DNA from: DASYPQ01 sp041488095
GTDB lineage: Bacteria > Planctomycetota > UBA1135 > GCA-002686595
Assembly (NCBI GenBank): GCA_041488095.1
Contig: JBGPOP010000005.1
Location: forward strand, 1-64,000
Direction: 5' to 3'
Length of the DNA: 64,000 bases
A model generated the notes under the pieces. It had not been told where the DNA came from. It did no database searches and saw only the letters and a list, made by a program, of their open reading frames with translations. The translations under genes were made by a program, and so were the position numbers. Positions 26,310-35,901 of the stretch are shown piece by piece. Numbering within the stretch: position 1 is the stretch's first letter; the number at the start of each line of letters is the position of its first letter.

Positions 26310-28054
26310 AGGCCGCAGGCATCTCCGGGAGCAAGACCCTGTGGCTCGGTGTCCTCACCGCCGCGGTCGTCGTCGCCGTCTGGCTCGGGCCCAGGCGCTG
26401 GTTCGGCGCGGAGGCCGCCGCGCAGGTCCAGGGCGCGCGCGTGCGCCGCGGCCCGCTCCGGATCAGCGTGCTCCAGCGCGGAGAGCTGTCCGCGAAGAAC
26501 AGCGTCAGCATCAAGAGCGAGATCGAGGGCCAGACCACGATCCTGCAGCTGGTCCGCGAGGGCACCATCGTGAAGCCCGGCGACCAGCTCGTGCGACTGG
26601 ACTCCTCCGACCTGGTCGAGAAGGAGCTCCAGCAGCGCATCGCGACCGACAACGCCGACGCGGCCTACAAGAAGGCCAAGGCGCAGTACGAGATCCAGGT
26701 CAGCCAGAACCAGAGCGACATCGAGGCCGCGGACCGCAAGTTCCGCTTCGCCGAGATCGACCTGAAGAAGTACCAGGAGGGCGACCGCGAGCAGCTTCTC
26801 AAGGAGGCCCAGGACAAGATCCTGCTCGCGCAGCAGAAGCGGACGCAGTCGGAGAACACGCTGACTTGGTCCAAGACCCTCCACGAGAAGGGCTTCCTGA
26901 CCCAGACCGAGCTCGACCGCGACGACCTCGACTACCAGAGCGCGGACGTCCAGCACAAGCAGGCCGTGCTCTCTCGCGACCTGCTCCAGAGGTACGACGA
27001 TCCCCGCAAGCAGAGCGTGCTCGAGGCCGACCTGGTCGAGGCCCGCCGCGGGCAGGAGCGCGCCAAGCTGCAGGCCGACGCGCGCATCGCCGACTACCAG
27101 GCGGCTCTCACGACCAGCGAGGCGCGGTACACGCTGGAGAAGGAGAAGCTCAAGCGGTACCAGGACCAGCTCCAGAAGACCCGGATCACCTCGTCCGTCG
27201 CCGGCATGGTCGTCTACACGCGCACCGAAGGGGGCCGAATGGGCGGCGGTGAAGCGGTGCAGGAGGGGACGCAGATACGCGAGGGGCAGGAGATCCTGAC
27301 GATCCCCGCGACGGGAGGCATGGTCGCGGAGGCCTCGATCCACGAATCCGTGCTCAAGCAGGTCGCGATCGGCCTGCCGTGCACGATCGTGGTCGACGCG
27401 CTGCCCGGCCAGGAGTTCCGCGGGAAGGTGGCCTTCGTCGCGCTGCTGCCGGACAAGGGCAACTGGTGGGCGAACCCCAACCAGCGCCAGTACAAGACCG
27501 AGGTTTCGCTCGACGACGCCAACCCCGAGATGCGCCCGGGGATGAACTGCAGCATCGAGATCCTGGTCGAGGAGATCCCCGACACGCTCTATGCACCCTT
27601 GCAATCGGTGGTGCTGTCGAAGGGCGAGACGATCGCATTCGTCGCTCAGCAGGAGCGCGCGCAGGAGCGCCAGGTCAAGGTCGGCAAGCAGAGCGACAAG
27701 TGGGTCCAGATCCTCTCGGGTCTCTCCGAAGGCGAGGAGGTGCTGCTCTCTCCACCTCCGGGGTTCACGCCCCAGAAGCCCGACGAGGAAGCCCGGCGCG
27801 GCGGCGGAACGGACAAGGCCATGCCGGGCGGCGCAGACAAGACCCCGTCCGATGGCGGGGCAGGGCCGGGCACGGGTGGCCGCCGACGCAAGGGAGCGGG
27901 AGGAAAGCCACCGGGCAGCCCCGGCGGACCGGGAGCACCCTCCAGCCCTGAGAAGGCCGACGGTCAAGCCGGCGCGTCTGCCCCAGCCCCCGATCCGGCG
28001 CCGAAGCCCACGCCGGCGCAGGGCGGCGCGACCGGCGCTCACGGCAATCGGTGA
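26306..28054 (+). CDS. Periplasmic adaptor (HlyD/MacA-type membrane fusion protein)
   Basis: 582 residues. One N-terminal membrane anchor (about residues 9-30) is followed by a lipoyl half (VSIKSEIEGQTTILQLV), a very long charged coiled coil (about 95-290) and the second lipoyl half and beta-barrel (KTRITSSVAGMVVY, ASIHESVLKQVAIG). The C-terminal about 87 residues are Pro/Gly/Ala-rich low complexity (RRKGAGGKPPGSPGGPGAP), unusual for adaptors. It should link the MacB-like transporter to the outer-membrane channel. It overlaps both neighbours by 4 bases (ATGA, GTGA). Confidence 0.88.
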   Translation: MKAAGISGSKTLWLGVLTAAVVVAVWLGPRRWFGAEAAAQVQGARVRRGPLRISVLQRGELSAKNSVSIKSEIEGQTTILQLVREGTIVKPGDQLVRLDSSDLVEKELQQRIATDNADAAYKKAKAQYEIQVSQNQSDIEAADRKFRFAEIDLKKYQEGDREQLLKEAQDKILLAQQKRTQSENTLTWSKTLHEKGFLTQTELDRDDLDYQSADVQHKQAVLSRDLLQRYDDPRKQSVLEADLVEARRGQERAKLQADARIADYQAALTTSEARYTLEKEKLKRYQDQLQKTRITSSVAGMVVYTRTEGGRMGGGEAVQEGTQIREGQEILTIPATGGMVAEASIHESVLKQVAIGLPCTIVVDALPGQEFRGKVAFVALLPDKGNWWANPNQRQYKTEVSLDDANPEMRPGMNCSIEILVEEIPDTLYAPLQSVVLSKGETIAFVAQQERAQERQVKVGKQSDKWVQILSGLSEGEEVLLSPPPGFTPQKPDEEARRGGGTDKAMPGGADKTPSDGGAGPGTGGRRRKGAGGKPPGSPGGPGAPSSPEKADGQAGASAPAPDPAPKPTPAQGGATGAHGNR

Positions 28055-28809
28055 ACGAGGCCGGCGCAGGCAGGGACGGCAGCGGAGCCCGCGAGCCCGT
28101 CGCGGAGCTCTCGGACGTCGCGCGCGTCTACCACATGGGGAAGAACGAGGTGGTCGCCCTCGAGGACTTCTCCTTCACGTTCCGCGCGGGCGAGTACTGG
28201 TCGATCATGGGCTCGTCGGGCTCGGGCAAGTCGACGCTCCTGAACATCCTGGGCTGCATCGACCGTCCGACCTCGGGCTCCTACAAGGTGCGCGGACACG
28301 AGGTGTCGACCCTCTCCGACGACGAGCTGTCCGACGTGCGCAGCCGGACTCTGGGCTTCGTGTTCCAGTCCTACAACCTGATCCCGCAGCTCGACGTCCT
28401 CGAGAACATCCTGGTCCCGCTCTTCTACCAGGACGATCCGCCCGAGGACGGGGAAGAGCGCGCGCGGCGGATCGCCGCGCGCGTGGGTCTCGCGGACCGG
28501 CTGGAGCACAAGCCTCCCGAGCTGTCGGGAGGACAACAACAGCGCGTCGCGATCGCGCGCGCCCTGGTCAATGATCCCGCGCTGATCCTGGCCGACGAGG
28601 CCACCGGGAACCTGGACAGCAAGACCGCCCTCGAGATCCTCGACCTCTTCGACGAGCTGCACGCGGAGGGCAAGACGATCCTGATCGTGACCCACGAGCC
28701 CAGCATCGGCGCGCGCGCCGAGAGGACGTTGCGCCTGAAGGACGGTCGGATCGAGGACGTCATCGAGAGACGCAACGGCCGAGGCGACTCTCGGGGAGGA
28801 CCTCCGTGA
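28051..28809 (+). CDS. ABC transporter ATP-binding protein (MacB/LolD type)
   Basis: 252 residues from GTG 28051. Walker A GSSGSGKST, Q-loop FVFQSYNLIP, signature LSGGQQQRVAIARAL, Walker B ILADEATGNLDS and H-loop VTHEP are all present. This is the LolD/MacB-like class that drives mechanotransmission export. It is coupled to the adaptor before it and the permease after it (GTG 28806 overlaps TGA 28807-28809). Cytoplasmic side of the inner membrane. Confidence 0.94.
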   Translation: MNEAGAGRDGSGAREPVAELSDVARVYHMGKNEVVALEDFSFTFRAGEYWSIMGSSGSGKSTLLNILGCIDRPTSGSYKVRGHEVSTLSDDELSDVRSRTLGFVFQSYNLIPQLDVLENILVPLFYQDDPPEDGEERARRIAARVGLADRLEHKPPELSGGQQQRVAIARALVNDPALILADEATGNLDSKTALEILDLFDELHAEGKTILIVTHEPSIGARAERTLRLKDGRIEDVIERRNGRGDSRGGPP

Positions 28810-30077
28810 GGTTGGCTCTCGCGCGCACGATCCGCCTCGGCGTCGGCAGCCTGATGCTGCACAAGCTGCGCAGCTCCCTGACGACTCTCGGGGTGCTGTT
28901 CGGCGTCAGCAGCGTGATCGCGATGCTGGCGATCGGCGAGGGCGCGAGCGAGGAGGCGCAGGAGCAGATCCGGCGCCTGGGCAGCCAGAACGTGATCCTG
29001 AGGAGCGTCAAGCCGCCCGACGAGCCCAGCAGCGGCAAGGAGACGACGCGCGTCCTCTCCTATGGGCTGACCGTGGCCGACCTCGAGCGCGTTCGCGAGA
29101 CGTTCCCCGCCGTGCGCCGCGCTGTGCCCCTTCGACAGCTCCAGCAGGAGGTGCGCCTGGGCGCGCGCGCCCTCAACCCGCGCGTGCTCGCCACGCTGCC
29201 CGAGTACGTGGACGTCACCGGGCGGATCATCGAGGAGGGGCGTTTCTTCACCGCGCAGGACGACAAGAACGTCTCCAACGTGTGCGTGCTCGGCTACGAG
29301 GTCGCGCACTACCTCTCGCCCTTCGAGTCGGTGCTCGACAAGCGCGTCAAGATCGGATCGGACTACTTCACGTGCATCGGCGTGATGCTGCCGCGCGTAC
29401 CGCTCGGCAGCAACCCGCCGCAGCCGGGCGCGGACGTGACCGGCGAGGTCTTCCTGCCGCTCGAGACGGGGCGGAAGTGGTTCGGCGACATGCAGGTGAG
29501 AATCCGCAGCGGCTCGCGCGACATGGAGGAGGTGCAGCTCCACGAAGTCATCGTCGACGTGGACTCGGCCGAGCACGTGCCGCTCGTCGCCGCCGCGGCG
29601 CGAGAGATGCTCGCGCAGCAGCACAAGCAGCAGGACTACGAGGTCGTCGTGCCGTTGGAGCTCCTCTTGAACGCCGAGAGGACCAAGCATATCTTCAACA
29701 TCGTGCTCGGCAGCATCGCCGGGATCAGCCTGCTCGTCGGCGGCATCGGGATCATGAACGTGATGCTCGCCACGGTGACGGAGCGCACGCGCGAGATCGG
29801 GATCCGCAGGGCGCTCGGCGCCAAGCGGCGGCACATCATCGCGCAGTTCCTGGTCGAGACGGTCGTGCTCTCGGTCGGCGGCGGAATCCTCGGGATCCTG
29901 CTGGGATTGTCGATCCCGCTCGCAGTCGAGCACTTCGCCAAGATGCGCACGATCGTGACGCCGTCGGCGCCACTGATCGCGTTCGGGATCTCGGCCGCGA
30001 TCGGTGTGATCTTCGGCCTGTACCCGGCCTGGCGCGCCGCGAACATGGACCCGGTCGAGGCGCTCAGGCACGAGTAG
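28806..30077 (+). CDS. MacB-like FtsX-family ABC transporter permease
   Basis: 423 residues. The first membrane helix spans about residues 19-38 (SSLTTLGVLFGVSSVIAMLAIGEG). A large periplasmic domain follows (about 45-290), then three C-terminal helices with IAGISLLVGGIGIMNVMLATVTERTREIGIR, the typical FtsX signature. The final YPAWRAANMDPVEALRHE is the classic MacB ending. With the ATPase, adaptor and channel genes it forms a complete tripartite exporter. Substrate is unknown (macrolides, peptides, siderophores or lipids in relatives). Stop at 30075-30077; the NYN gene converges 50 bases later. Confidence 0.94.
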   Translation: MRLALARTIRLGVGSLMLHKLRSSLTTLGVLFGVSSVIAMLAIGEGASEEAQEQIRRLGSQNVILRSVKPPDEPSSGKETTRVLSYGLTVADLERVRETFPAVRRAVPLRQLQQEVRLGARALNPRVLATLPEYVDVTGRIIEEGRFFTAQDDKNVSNVCVLGYEVAHYLSPFESVLDKRVKIGSDYFTCIGVMLPRVPLGSNPPQPGADVTGEVFLPLETGRKWFGDMQVRIRSGSRDMEEVQLHEVIVDVDSAEHVPLVAAAAREMLAQQHKQQDYEVVVPLELLLNAERTKHIFNIVLGSIAGISLLVGGIGIMNVMLATVTERTREIGIRRALGAKRRHIIAQFLVETVVLSVGGGILGILLGLSIPLAVEHFAKMRTIVTPSAPLIAFGISAAIGVIFGLYPAWRAANMDPVEALRHE

Positions 30078-30127
30078 GGTCCTGGTTCGACACGGGAGCC
30101 CTCCGCATGCCAGGGGCGGCGACACCC

Positions 30128-30949
30128 CTACGTTCCGCGATGTCGATCACTGCGAAGGCAGTCGCCGAGCCAGCCGCGATCGATATGGATGAACGCGTCG
30201 CAGACGGATCGCAGCCGACCGCCATGACTCAACGAGACCGCGAACAGCTTCTTCCCGTGGGCACGGACCGCCTCGACCGCAGGTGTGAAGTCTCCATCCG
30301 AGGATAGGAGGTAGGCGACGTCGAACTGATCGCGTGCGGCCATCACAACCATGTCGACCGCGAGCAGAACGTCGACGGCCTTCTCGACCGCGACTGCGCC
30401 TCGTCGATGTCGGCGTCCGATGGCCTCGAGTTCCCGCTGCACTCGGGCATCGATCGTCACCCAGAGACGGGCGAGGTACTCCAGGAGTTCACGCGCGACC
30501 GGATTCTCCGCGTTCCGGAATTCCACGCGTCCGAAGTGAACGGAGATGCGCGGGTCGGTTTCCCGCAGGCGCGCGAGGAAGCGCCTCTGGTTGGCGTAGA
30601 GCAGGAGATTGCGCTCCTGGGGCACCTGACCGATGTAGTACCGGGTGGCCAGCCACTCGCGAGCCCGGACGAGCTTGCTTGAGATCAAGCCGTAGTCCAG
30701 AGAGCCCGGATTCGGGACTTGAGCCTCTCGCAGGGCGTGATACCAGTTGTTCCCGTCCACGAAGAGAACAGCCCTCTCCCTTGCGCCGCTTCCCCCCGGA
30801 AAAAAAGAACCCCGGCGTGTGGCTGGGCCAGACCCCGGGGGGATTAAGGCTGGACTCCCTGCGGAGGCCAGTGCGCTTGAGGATAGGCGGGTGGAGAGGT
30901 CTGTGTCAAGAGACCGAGTTCCCCAGAAAGGAGTCGCTCGACTTCGCAT
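30128..30949 (-). CDS. NYN-domain (LabA/DUF88-like) putative ribonuclease; start uncertain
   Basis: The NYN/PIN-like core is clear: VLFVDGNNWYHAL (first acid), AVDVLLAVDMVVMA (second) and YLLSSDGDFTPAVEAVRAHGKKLFAV with the third acid. This fold is shared with small RNases and the LabA group. The frame is open to ATG 30949 (273 residues), but the first 48-58 residues look non-coding (low complexity) and the only other in-frame start is GTG 30760, which would delete the first strand of the fold. A promoter (30880-30909) and a terminator-like hairpin (30800-30840) lie inside the putative N-terminus, so the real start or initiation mechanism is unresolved. It converges with the macB-like gene. 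Confidence 0.7.
   Translation of the reverse strand: MRSRATPFWGTRSLDTDLSTRLSSSALASAGSPALIPPGSGPATRRGSFFPGGSGARERAVLFVDGNNWYHALREAQVPNPGSLDYGLISSKLVRAREWLATRYYIGQVPQERNLLLYANQRRFLARLRETDPRISVHFGRVEFRNAENPVARELLEYLARLWVTIDARVQRELEAIGRRHRRGAVAVEKAVDVLLAVDMVVMAARDQFDVAYLLSSDGDFTPAVEAVRAHGKKLFAVSLSHGGRLRSVCDAFIHIDRGWLGDCLRSDRHRGT
30800..30840 (-). terminator. Hairpin plus U7 attenuator or intrinsic terminator with alternative pairing
   Basis: On the minus strand CCCCGG (30840-30835) pairs with CCGGGG (30815-30810). GT/AC and TGGC/GCCA pairs continue the stem, separated by single mismatches, around a 3-nt loop, and TTCTTTTTTT follows (30809-30800). A second copy of the 3' arm, CCGGGGGG at 30799-30792, can instead pair perfectly over 8 bp with CCCCCCGG at 30842-30835. 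The hairpin thus has an exclusive antiterminator partner. This is the only U-tract terminator found in the window. Confidence 0.7.
30880..30909 (-). promoter_or_regulatory. Sigma70-like promoter before the attenuator
   Basis: On the minus strand TTGACA (30909-30904), an 18-base spacer and TATCCT (30885-30880). The predicted start is near 30873, about 70 bases before the end of the U tract. CTGG/CCTCC and GGGAG/CCAG in the short leader can form another stem. Confidence 0.6.
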
Positions 30950-30976
30950 GCGCGGCGCGTGGCTCCACGAATTCGG

Positions 30977-32548
30977 TCACCCGATCTCCGCCCTCAGCGC
31001 GATCGCCTGGGCGAGATGCGCCGCCTCCACGGCCGGAGATCCCTCCATGTCCGCGACCGTGCGCGCGACGCGGCGCAGCGACTGGATCGCACGCGCGGAG
31101 AATCCCCTGCGCCGCGCAGCAGCCGAGAGCAGGGAGCGGGCGTCCTTCTCGATCGGCACGAACCGGTCGAGCTCGTCGGCCGTGAGGTCGCTATTGCGCT
31201 TCGAGCCCTGTCGATCGTGCGAGAGAGCACCGGCTCGCTCCACCTGGGCGCGCAGCTCCGACTCGCGCACCTCGCCTGCGTTTCCCCCTGCGTGCCCGTC
31301 GGCGCGCGTGAGCTCCTCGAGCGCCGGCGCGGCGACCTCGACGACGAGATCGATGCGATCGAACAGAGGGCCTGAGATCCTCTGGCGGTAGCGCTGCACC
31401 CAGGCCGGCGGGCACCGGCACGGGATCCGCGGATGCCCGCGGTAGCCGCAGGGGCACGGGTTCATCGCCGCCACGAGCCGGAAGCGCGCCGGCAGCTCGA
31501 CCTGATGCGCGGCACGGCTGATCAGCACGAAGCCCGATTCCAGCGGCTGGCGCAGCGCCTCGAGCGCCTCGCGCCGGAACTCGGGCAGCTCGTCGAGGAA
31601 CAGGACGCCGCAGTGCGCGAGCGTGATCTCGCCCGGGCTCGCATGGACTCCGCCGCCGACGAGACCCGCGTAGCTGACCGTGTGGTGCGGCGCGCGACAC
31701 GGGCGCGAGCGCGCGAGCCCTCCCGGCCATCGCCCCGCCGCGGAGAGCACCCGCGTGATCTCCAGGCGCTCCTCCAGGCTCGGCGGCGGCAGGAGGCGCG
31801 CAAGCCGGCGCGCGAGCATGCTCTTGCCGGCTCCGGGCGGGCCCACGAGGAGCAGCCCGTGCCCTCCCGCTGCGGCGACCGCGAGCGCGTGCTTGGCGAA
31901 CGCGAGCCCGCGCACGTCGTCGAGCGAAGGGACCGAATCGTCCGGACCCAAGGTCTCCGCGGGCGCTGCGAGGCGCTCGAGGCCGGGCCCATTGCCGGTG
32001 AGGTGCGCGACGACGGCCGCGAGGTGCTTGGCACCGAACGCCTCCATCCCGACGAGGCACGCCGCCTCGGCCGCGGTCTCTCGCGGAGCGATCACGCGCA
32101 TCACGCCCTTCTCCCGCGCGGCCATCGCCGCAGCCAGGCCGCCCGGCACGGCGTGGAGTGTTCCGTCGATGCCCATCTCCCCGAGGAAGAGCGTTCCGCG
32201 CAGCGCCTTGGGATCGAAGTGGCCCGACGCCGCCGCTGCGCCGAGCGCGAGGGGCAGGTCGAGGATCTCCCCCGACTTGCGCCGAGCCGCGGGGACGAGG
32301 TTCAAGTACAGGCGACCGGAAGCGAGTCGCAGCCCGTTCTCCGAGAGGGCGCACTCAAGACGCCCGCGACTCTCGCGCAGGACCGGGTCGGGAAGTCCGG
32401 TCAAGATGACCTCGGTGCGCTCGCGGTCCCGCGGGTCGAAGCGCGCCTCGACCGTGACGAGCTCCGCGCCCGTTCCGTGGAGGCAGGCGCCCAGGACTCG
32501 GACCGTCTTCACGCCCGGGCGACTCTCGGCGCGGGGAGGCGGTTGCAC
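30977..32548 (-). CDS. comM: YifB/ComM-type Mg-chelatase-like AAA+ ATPase
   Basis: 523 residues, the normal length. The N-terminal Lon-protease-like ChlI domain (LTGLPDPVLRESRGRLECAL; GEILDLPLALGAAAASG) is followed by the AAA+ module with Walker A VGPPGAGKSMLARRL, Walker B GVLFLDELPEF and a zinc-like CPCGYRGHPRIPCRC loop, then the C-terminal lid. ComM is a hexameric helicase that promotes branch migration of incoming DNA during natural transformation. This agrees with ComEC and type IV pilus genes elsewhere in the window. ATG or GTG at 32548 is at the usual N-terminus; the next gene diverges about 110 bases upstream. Confidence 0.94.
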   Translation of the reverse strand: MQPPPRAESRPGVKTVRVLGACLHGTGAELVTVEARFDPRDRERTEVILTGLPDPVLRESRGRLECALSENGLRLASGRLYLNLVPAARRKSGEILDLPLALGAAAASGHFDPKALRGTLFLGEMGIDGTLHAVPGGLAAAMAAREKGVMRVIAPRETAAEAACLVGMEAFGAKHLAAVVAHLTGNGPGLERLAAPAETLGPDDSVPSLDDVRGLAFAKHALAVAAAGGHGLLLVGPPGAGKSMLARRLARLLPPPSLEERLEITRVLSAAGRWPGGLARSRPCRAPHHTVSYAGLVGGGVHASPGEITLAHCGVLFLDELPEFRREALEALRQPLESGFVLISRAAHQVELPARFRLVAAMNPCPCGYRGHPRIPCRCPPAWVQRYRQRISGPLFDRIDLVVEVAAPALEELTRADGHAGGNAGEVRESELRAQVERAGALSHDRQGSKRNSDLTADELDRFVPIEKDARSLLSAAARRRGFSARAIQSLRRVARTVADMEGSPAVEAAHLAQAIALRAEIG

Positions 32549-32659
32549 CCGATTCCTGAAAAACCCGGGTCACCTGGCCGTGTCGCCTGCGCATCTCCCG
32601 CTCGGCTCTCCCCGTCCGCCCGCTCCTTTGGGAGGATGCTGGGCCTCTCCGGAGCCCTC

Positions 32660-32992
32660 ATGGACACCTACTATCACCCCTCCGACCTCCCCAAGTTCGC
32701 CGAGATCGGCGCGAACGCCCCCGAGCTGGCTCGGAAATTCTTCGACTGGTACACGGCGGTCTTCCGCGACGGGGCGCTCTCGGCGCGGGAGAAGTCGTTG
32801 ATCGCGCTGGGCGTCGCCCACGCCGTGCAGTGCCCGTACTGCATCGACGCCTACACGCAGGACACGCTCTCGAAGGGCTGCGACTTGGACCAGATCACCG
32901 AAGCGGTCCACGTCGCCGCCGCGATCCGCGGAGGCGCGTCGCTCGTCCACGGGGTGCAGATGCGCAACGTGGCGACGAAGATCGGGATGTAG
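32660..32992 (+). CDS. Carboxymuconolactone decarboxylase-like protein of arsenosugar gene pairs
   Basis: 110 residues. The AhpD/CMD motif is intact: ALGVAHAVQCPYCIDAYTQ (CxxC with a following His-less EAVHVAAA segment), then the C-terminal GGASLVHGVQMRNV. Such proteins are named arsenosugar biosynthesis-associated peroxidase-like proteins when next to arsS, as here. ATG 32660 has a GGAG ribosome-binding site about 7 bases upstream. An in-frame ATG at 32636 lies too close to its GGAGG. arsS starts 17 bases after the stop. Confidence 0.88.
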   Translation: MDTYYHPSDLPKFAEIGANAPELARKFFDWYTAVFRDGALSAREKSLIALGVAHAVQCPYCIDAYTQDTLSKGCDLDQITEAVHVAAAIRGGASLVHGVQMRNVATKIGM

Positions 32993-33009
32993 AGGACGGG
33001 GAAGCCAGG

Positions 33010-34086
<1,077 letters not shown>

Positions 34087-34106
34087 CCGCCCTTCCAGGA
34101 GTGAGC

Positions 34107-35849
34107 TCAGAGCCAGGAGCAGCCGTCGATCTCCGCTCCATCGCGCGCGCGCACGCGCGGCACCGGGACGGGATCGCCCTGTGGCAGCCAGCGGATCGTC
34201 CGCTCGGCCTCTCCTTCGCGCACCCTGATCTCCACCGGCGTCTCGGGCTGGTTGAAGCTGGCGCTCCAGCCGACGATCGGCTGCCCGTCGGCGAGGCCGG
34301 CACGCGCCGCCGCCGAACCCGGGCGGACACCTCGGGCTGCCTTGGCGGACAGTGAGGATTCGAGGTCGAAGCCCAGGTCGAAGGCGCCAAGACTCTCGGA
34401 GTTCATCTCCAGGCAGGGTTCGAACGTCGCCGGATCGAGCTCGACGGTCGCACCGTCCACGACGATCGCGCGCACCCGCGCTGCGAACGCGGCGTCGGTC
34501 CACTCCTCGATCCGGCGGAGGAGGACCTCGGTGCTCGTCTTCTCTCCCTGCCTTCCTCGAGCGACCGCGTCGCGCAGGAAGTCGTCGAGCGAGCGGCCAC
34601 CGCGCGAGCGCGCGCGGATCTCGCGATCGAGGAGGATCGCGACGAGGTCTCCGCGCAGGTAGGGGAGGCGGCCCAGTTCGCGGTCCTTCCAGAAGCCCTC
34701 CTGGATCCTCGCGTTGGGCGCGTTGCGCGCGGGGGAGAGCGTGTAGTCCCGCAGCCTCTGGTTCAGATCCCGCGCGAACTCCTCGAGGCCGCCGTAGCCC
34801 GCGCGGCGGAGCAGCCGGCGCGCGTAGAAATCGGTGAAACCCTCCGAGAACCAGTACGCGAGCTGCTCGGGCTCCTCGAGCCCGACGACCCCGCCGTTCC
34901 AGTGGTGGAACATCTCGTGCGCGAGGAGGTGCTCGACGGAGAGGTCGCCGCCCGTGCGCGATCCGAGCGCCGTGTCAGGCTGGAGGAAGAGCGCGAAGGA
35001 CTGCGAGAGCCCTGTGCCGCCGAGCGAGTGCGAGTGCGGGTCGGCCTTGCCCACCGGGATCAGGCTGACGAGATAGAAGGGGAAGTCGTCGTCCTCGAAG
35101 AACGCGCGCTCGGCCTCGACGATCGAGCGGACCTCCTCGGCGAAGTCCTCGTCGCGGAAGGCCCAGCCCGAACGCGCGATCGCGATGGCGACTGGACGCC
35201 CGCGGACGTCGACTCGGTGCACGCGCAGGTCGCCGGCGAGGTAGACCGCGTGGCGCACGTCGTCGAGGCTCGCGACGGTCTCGAAGCCGCGCGGATCGAT
35301 CCCGAAAGAGGAGGCGACCGTCCAACCCGCCTCCGCGAAGCCCCTCCAGCGCACCGCGATCCGGTGCCGCTCCGATCCGGCCAGGTGCTCGGGGACCAAG
35401 AGCCCGAGGTTCCCGATCATGTGGAGGAGATGCTCGTTCAAGATGGTCCGGTAGTGGACCCGCGGATCGCCGTCGGCCTGGTGGTCGTTCGGCGCGACGC
35501 GCCACGCGGCTGTGAGGCGCTGGCCGGGCCGAGAGCGGACTCGCCACTCGTGGCTCGAGGGGCGTTCGATCTCGAGCGCCTCGCCAGCCGGACCCGCTGC
35601 GCGGAAGTCGAGAATTGCTTCCGCAGCGTCCTCGACGCCTCCCCAACTCTCGTCGATCGCGAAGGTCGTGACTTCGCCGCCGTCCGCAGCCGGCGCCGAG
35701 AGGGCGAAGCGCGCCTCGAGCGAAGGCCGGGTAAAGAGCTCGATCGTGTATTCGATCTCGGGTTGATGAGCGGGCTGGCGCTCGGGATCGAGGGTGGACA
35801 CCCGGCACGAGGGTAGAAGCAGGGCGAGGAGAGCAAGAGCCGGCTTCAT
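34107..35849 (-). CDS. M61 (glycyl aminopeptidase-like) metallopeptidase lipoprotein with PDZ domain
   Basis: 580 residues. The lipobox LLPSC gives Cys15. The zinc site HEMFHHWNG is at residues 311-319, and the downstream Glu is in EGFTDFY (about 336). This layout matches the M61 family (a central catalytic domain followed by a PDZ domain, here about 475-550 with ARGVRPGSAAARAGLADGQ). The N-terminal half is strand-rich. The mature enzyme is likely attached to a membrane in the periplasm or on the surface. The start is set at the ATG of the signal peptide. Transcription diverges from the amidase gene 52 bases away. Confidence 0.85.
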   Translation of the reverse strand: MKPALALLALLLPSCRVSTLDPERQPAHQPEIEYTIELFTRPSLEARFALSAPAADGGEVTTFAIDESWGGVEDAAEAILDFRAAGPAGEALEIERPSSHEWRVRSRPGQRLTAAWRVAPNDHQADGDPRVHYRTILNEHLLHMIGNLGLLVPEHLAGSERHRIAVRWRGFAEAGWTVASSFGIDPRGFETVASLDDVRHAVYLAGDLRVHRVDVRGRPVAIAIARSGWAFRDEDFAEEVRSIVEAERAFFEDDDFPFYLVSLIPVGKADPHSHSLGGTGLSQSFALFLQPDTALGSRTGGDLSVEHLLAHEMFHHWNGGVVGLEEPEQLAYWFSEGFTDFYARRLLRRAGYGGLEEFARDLNQRLRDYTLSPARNAPNARIQEGFWKDRELGRLPYLRGDLVAILLDREIRARSRGGRSLDDFLRDAVARGRQGEKTSTEVLLRRIEEWTDAAFAARVRAIVVDGATVELDPATFEPCLEMNSESLGAFDLGFDLESSLSAKAARGVRPGSAAARAGLADGQPIVGWSASFNQPETPVEIRVREGEAERTIRWLPQGDPVPVPRVRARDGAEIDGCSWL

Positions 35850-35889
35850 GCGAGGCGCGAGGCTAGGTGCGATGCCGTCGCGGCGTGAG

Positions 35890-35895
35890 TAGATT
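35890..35895 (+). promoter_or_regulatory. TAGATT -10-like box just before the amidase start
   Basis: TAGATT ends 6 bases before GTG 35902. With a normal 6-7 base spacing, transcription would start at the start codon, i.e. nearly leaderless. No -35 is obvious. Confidence 0.4.
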
Positions 35896-35901
35896 GGACG
35901 C

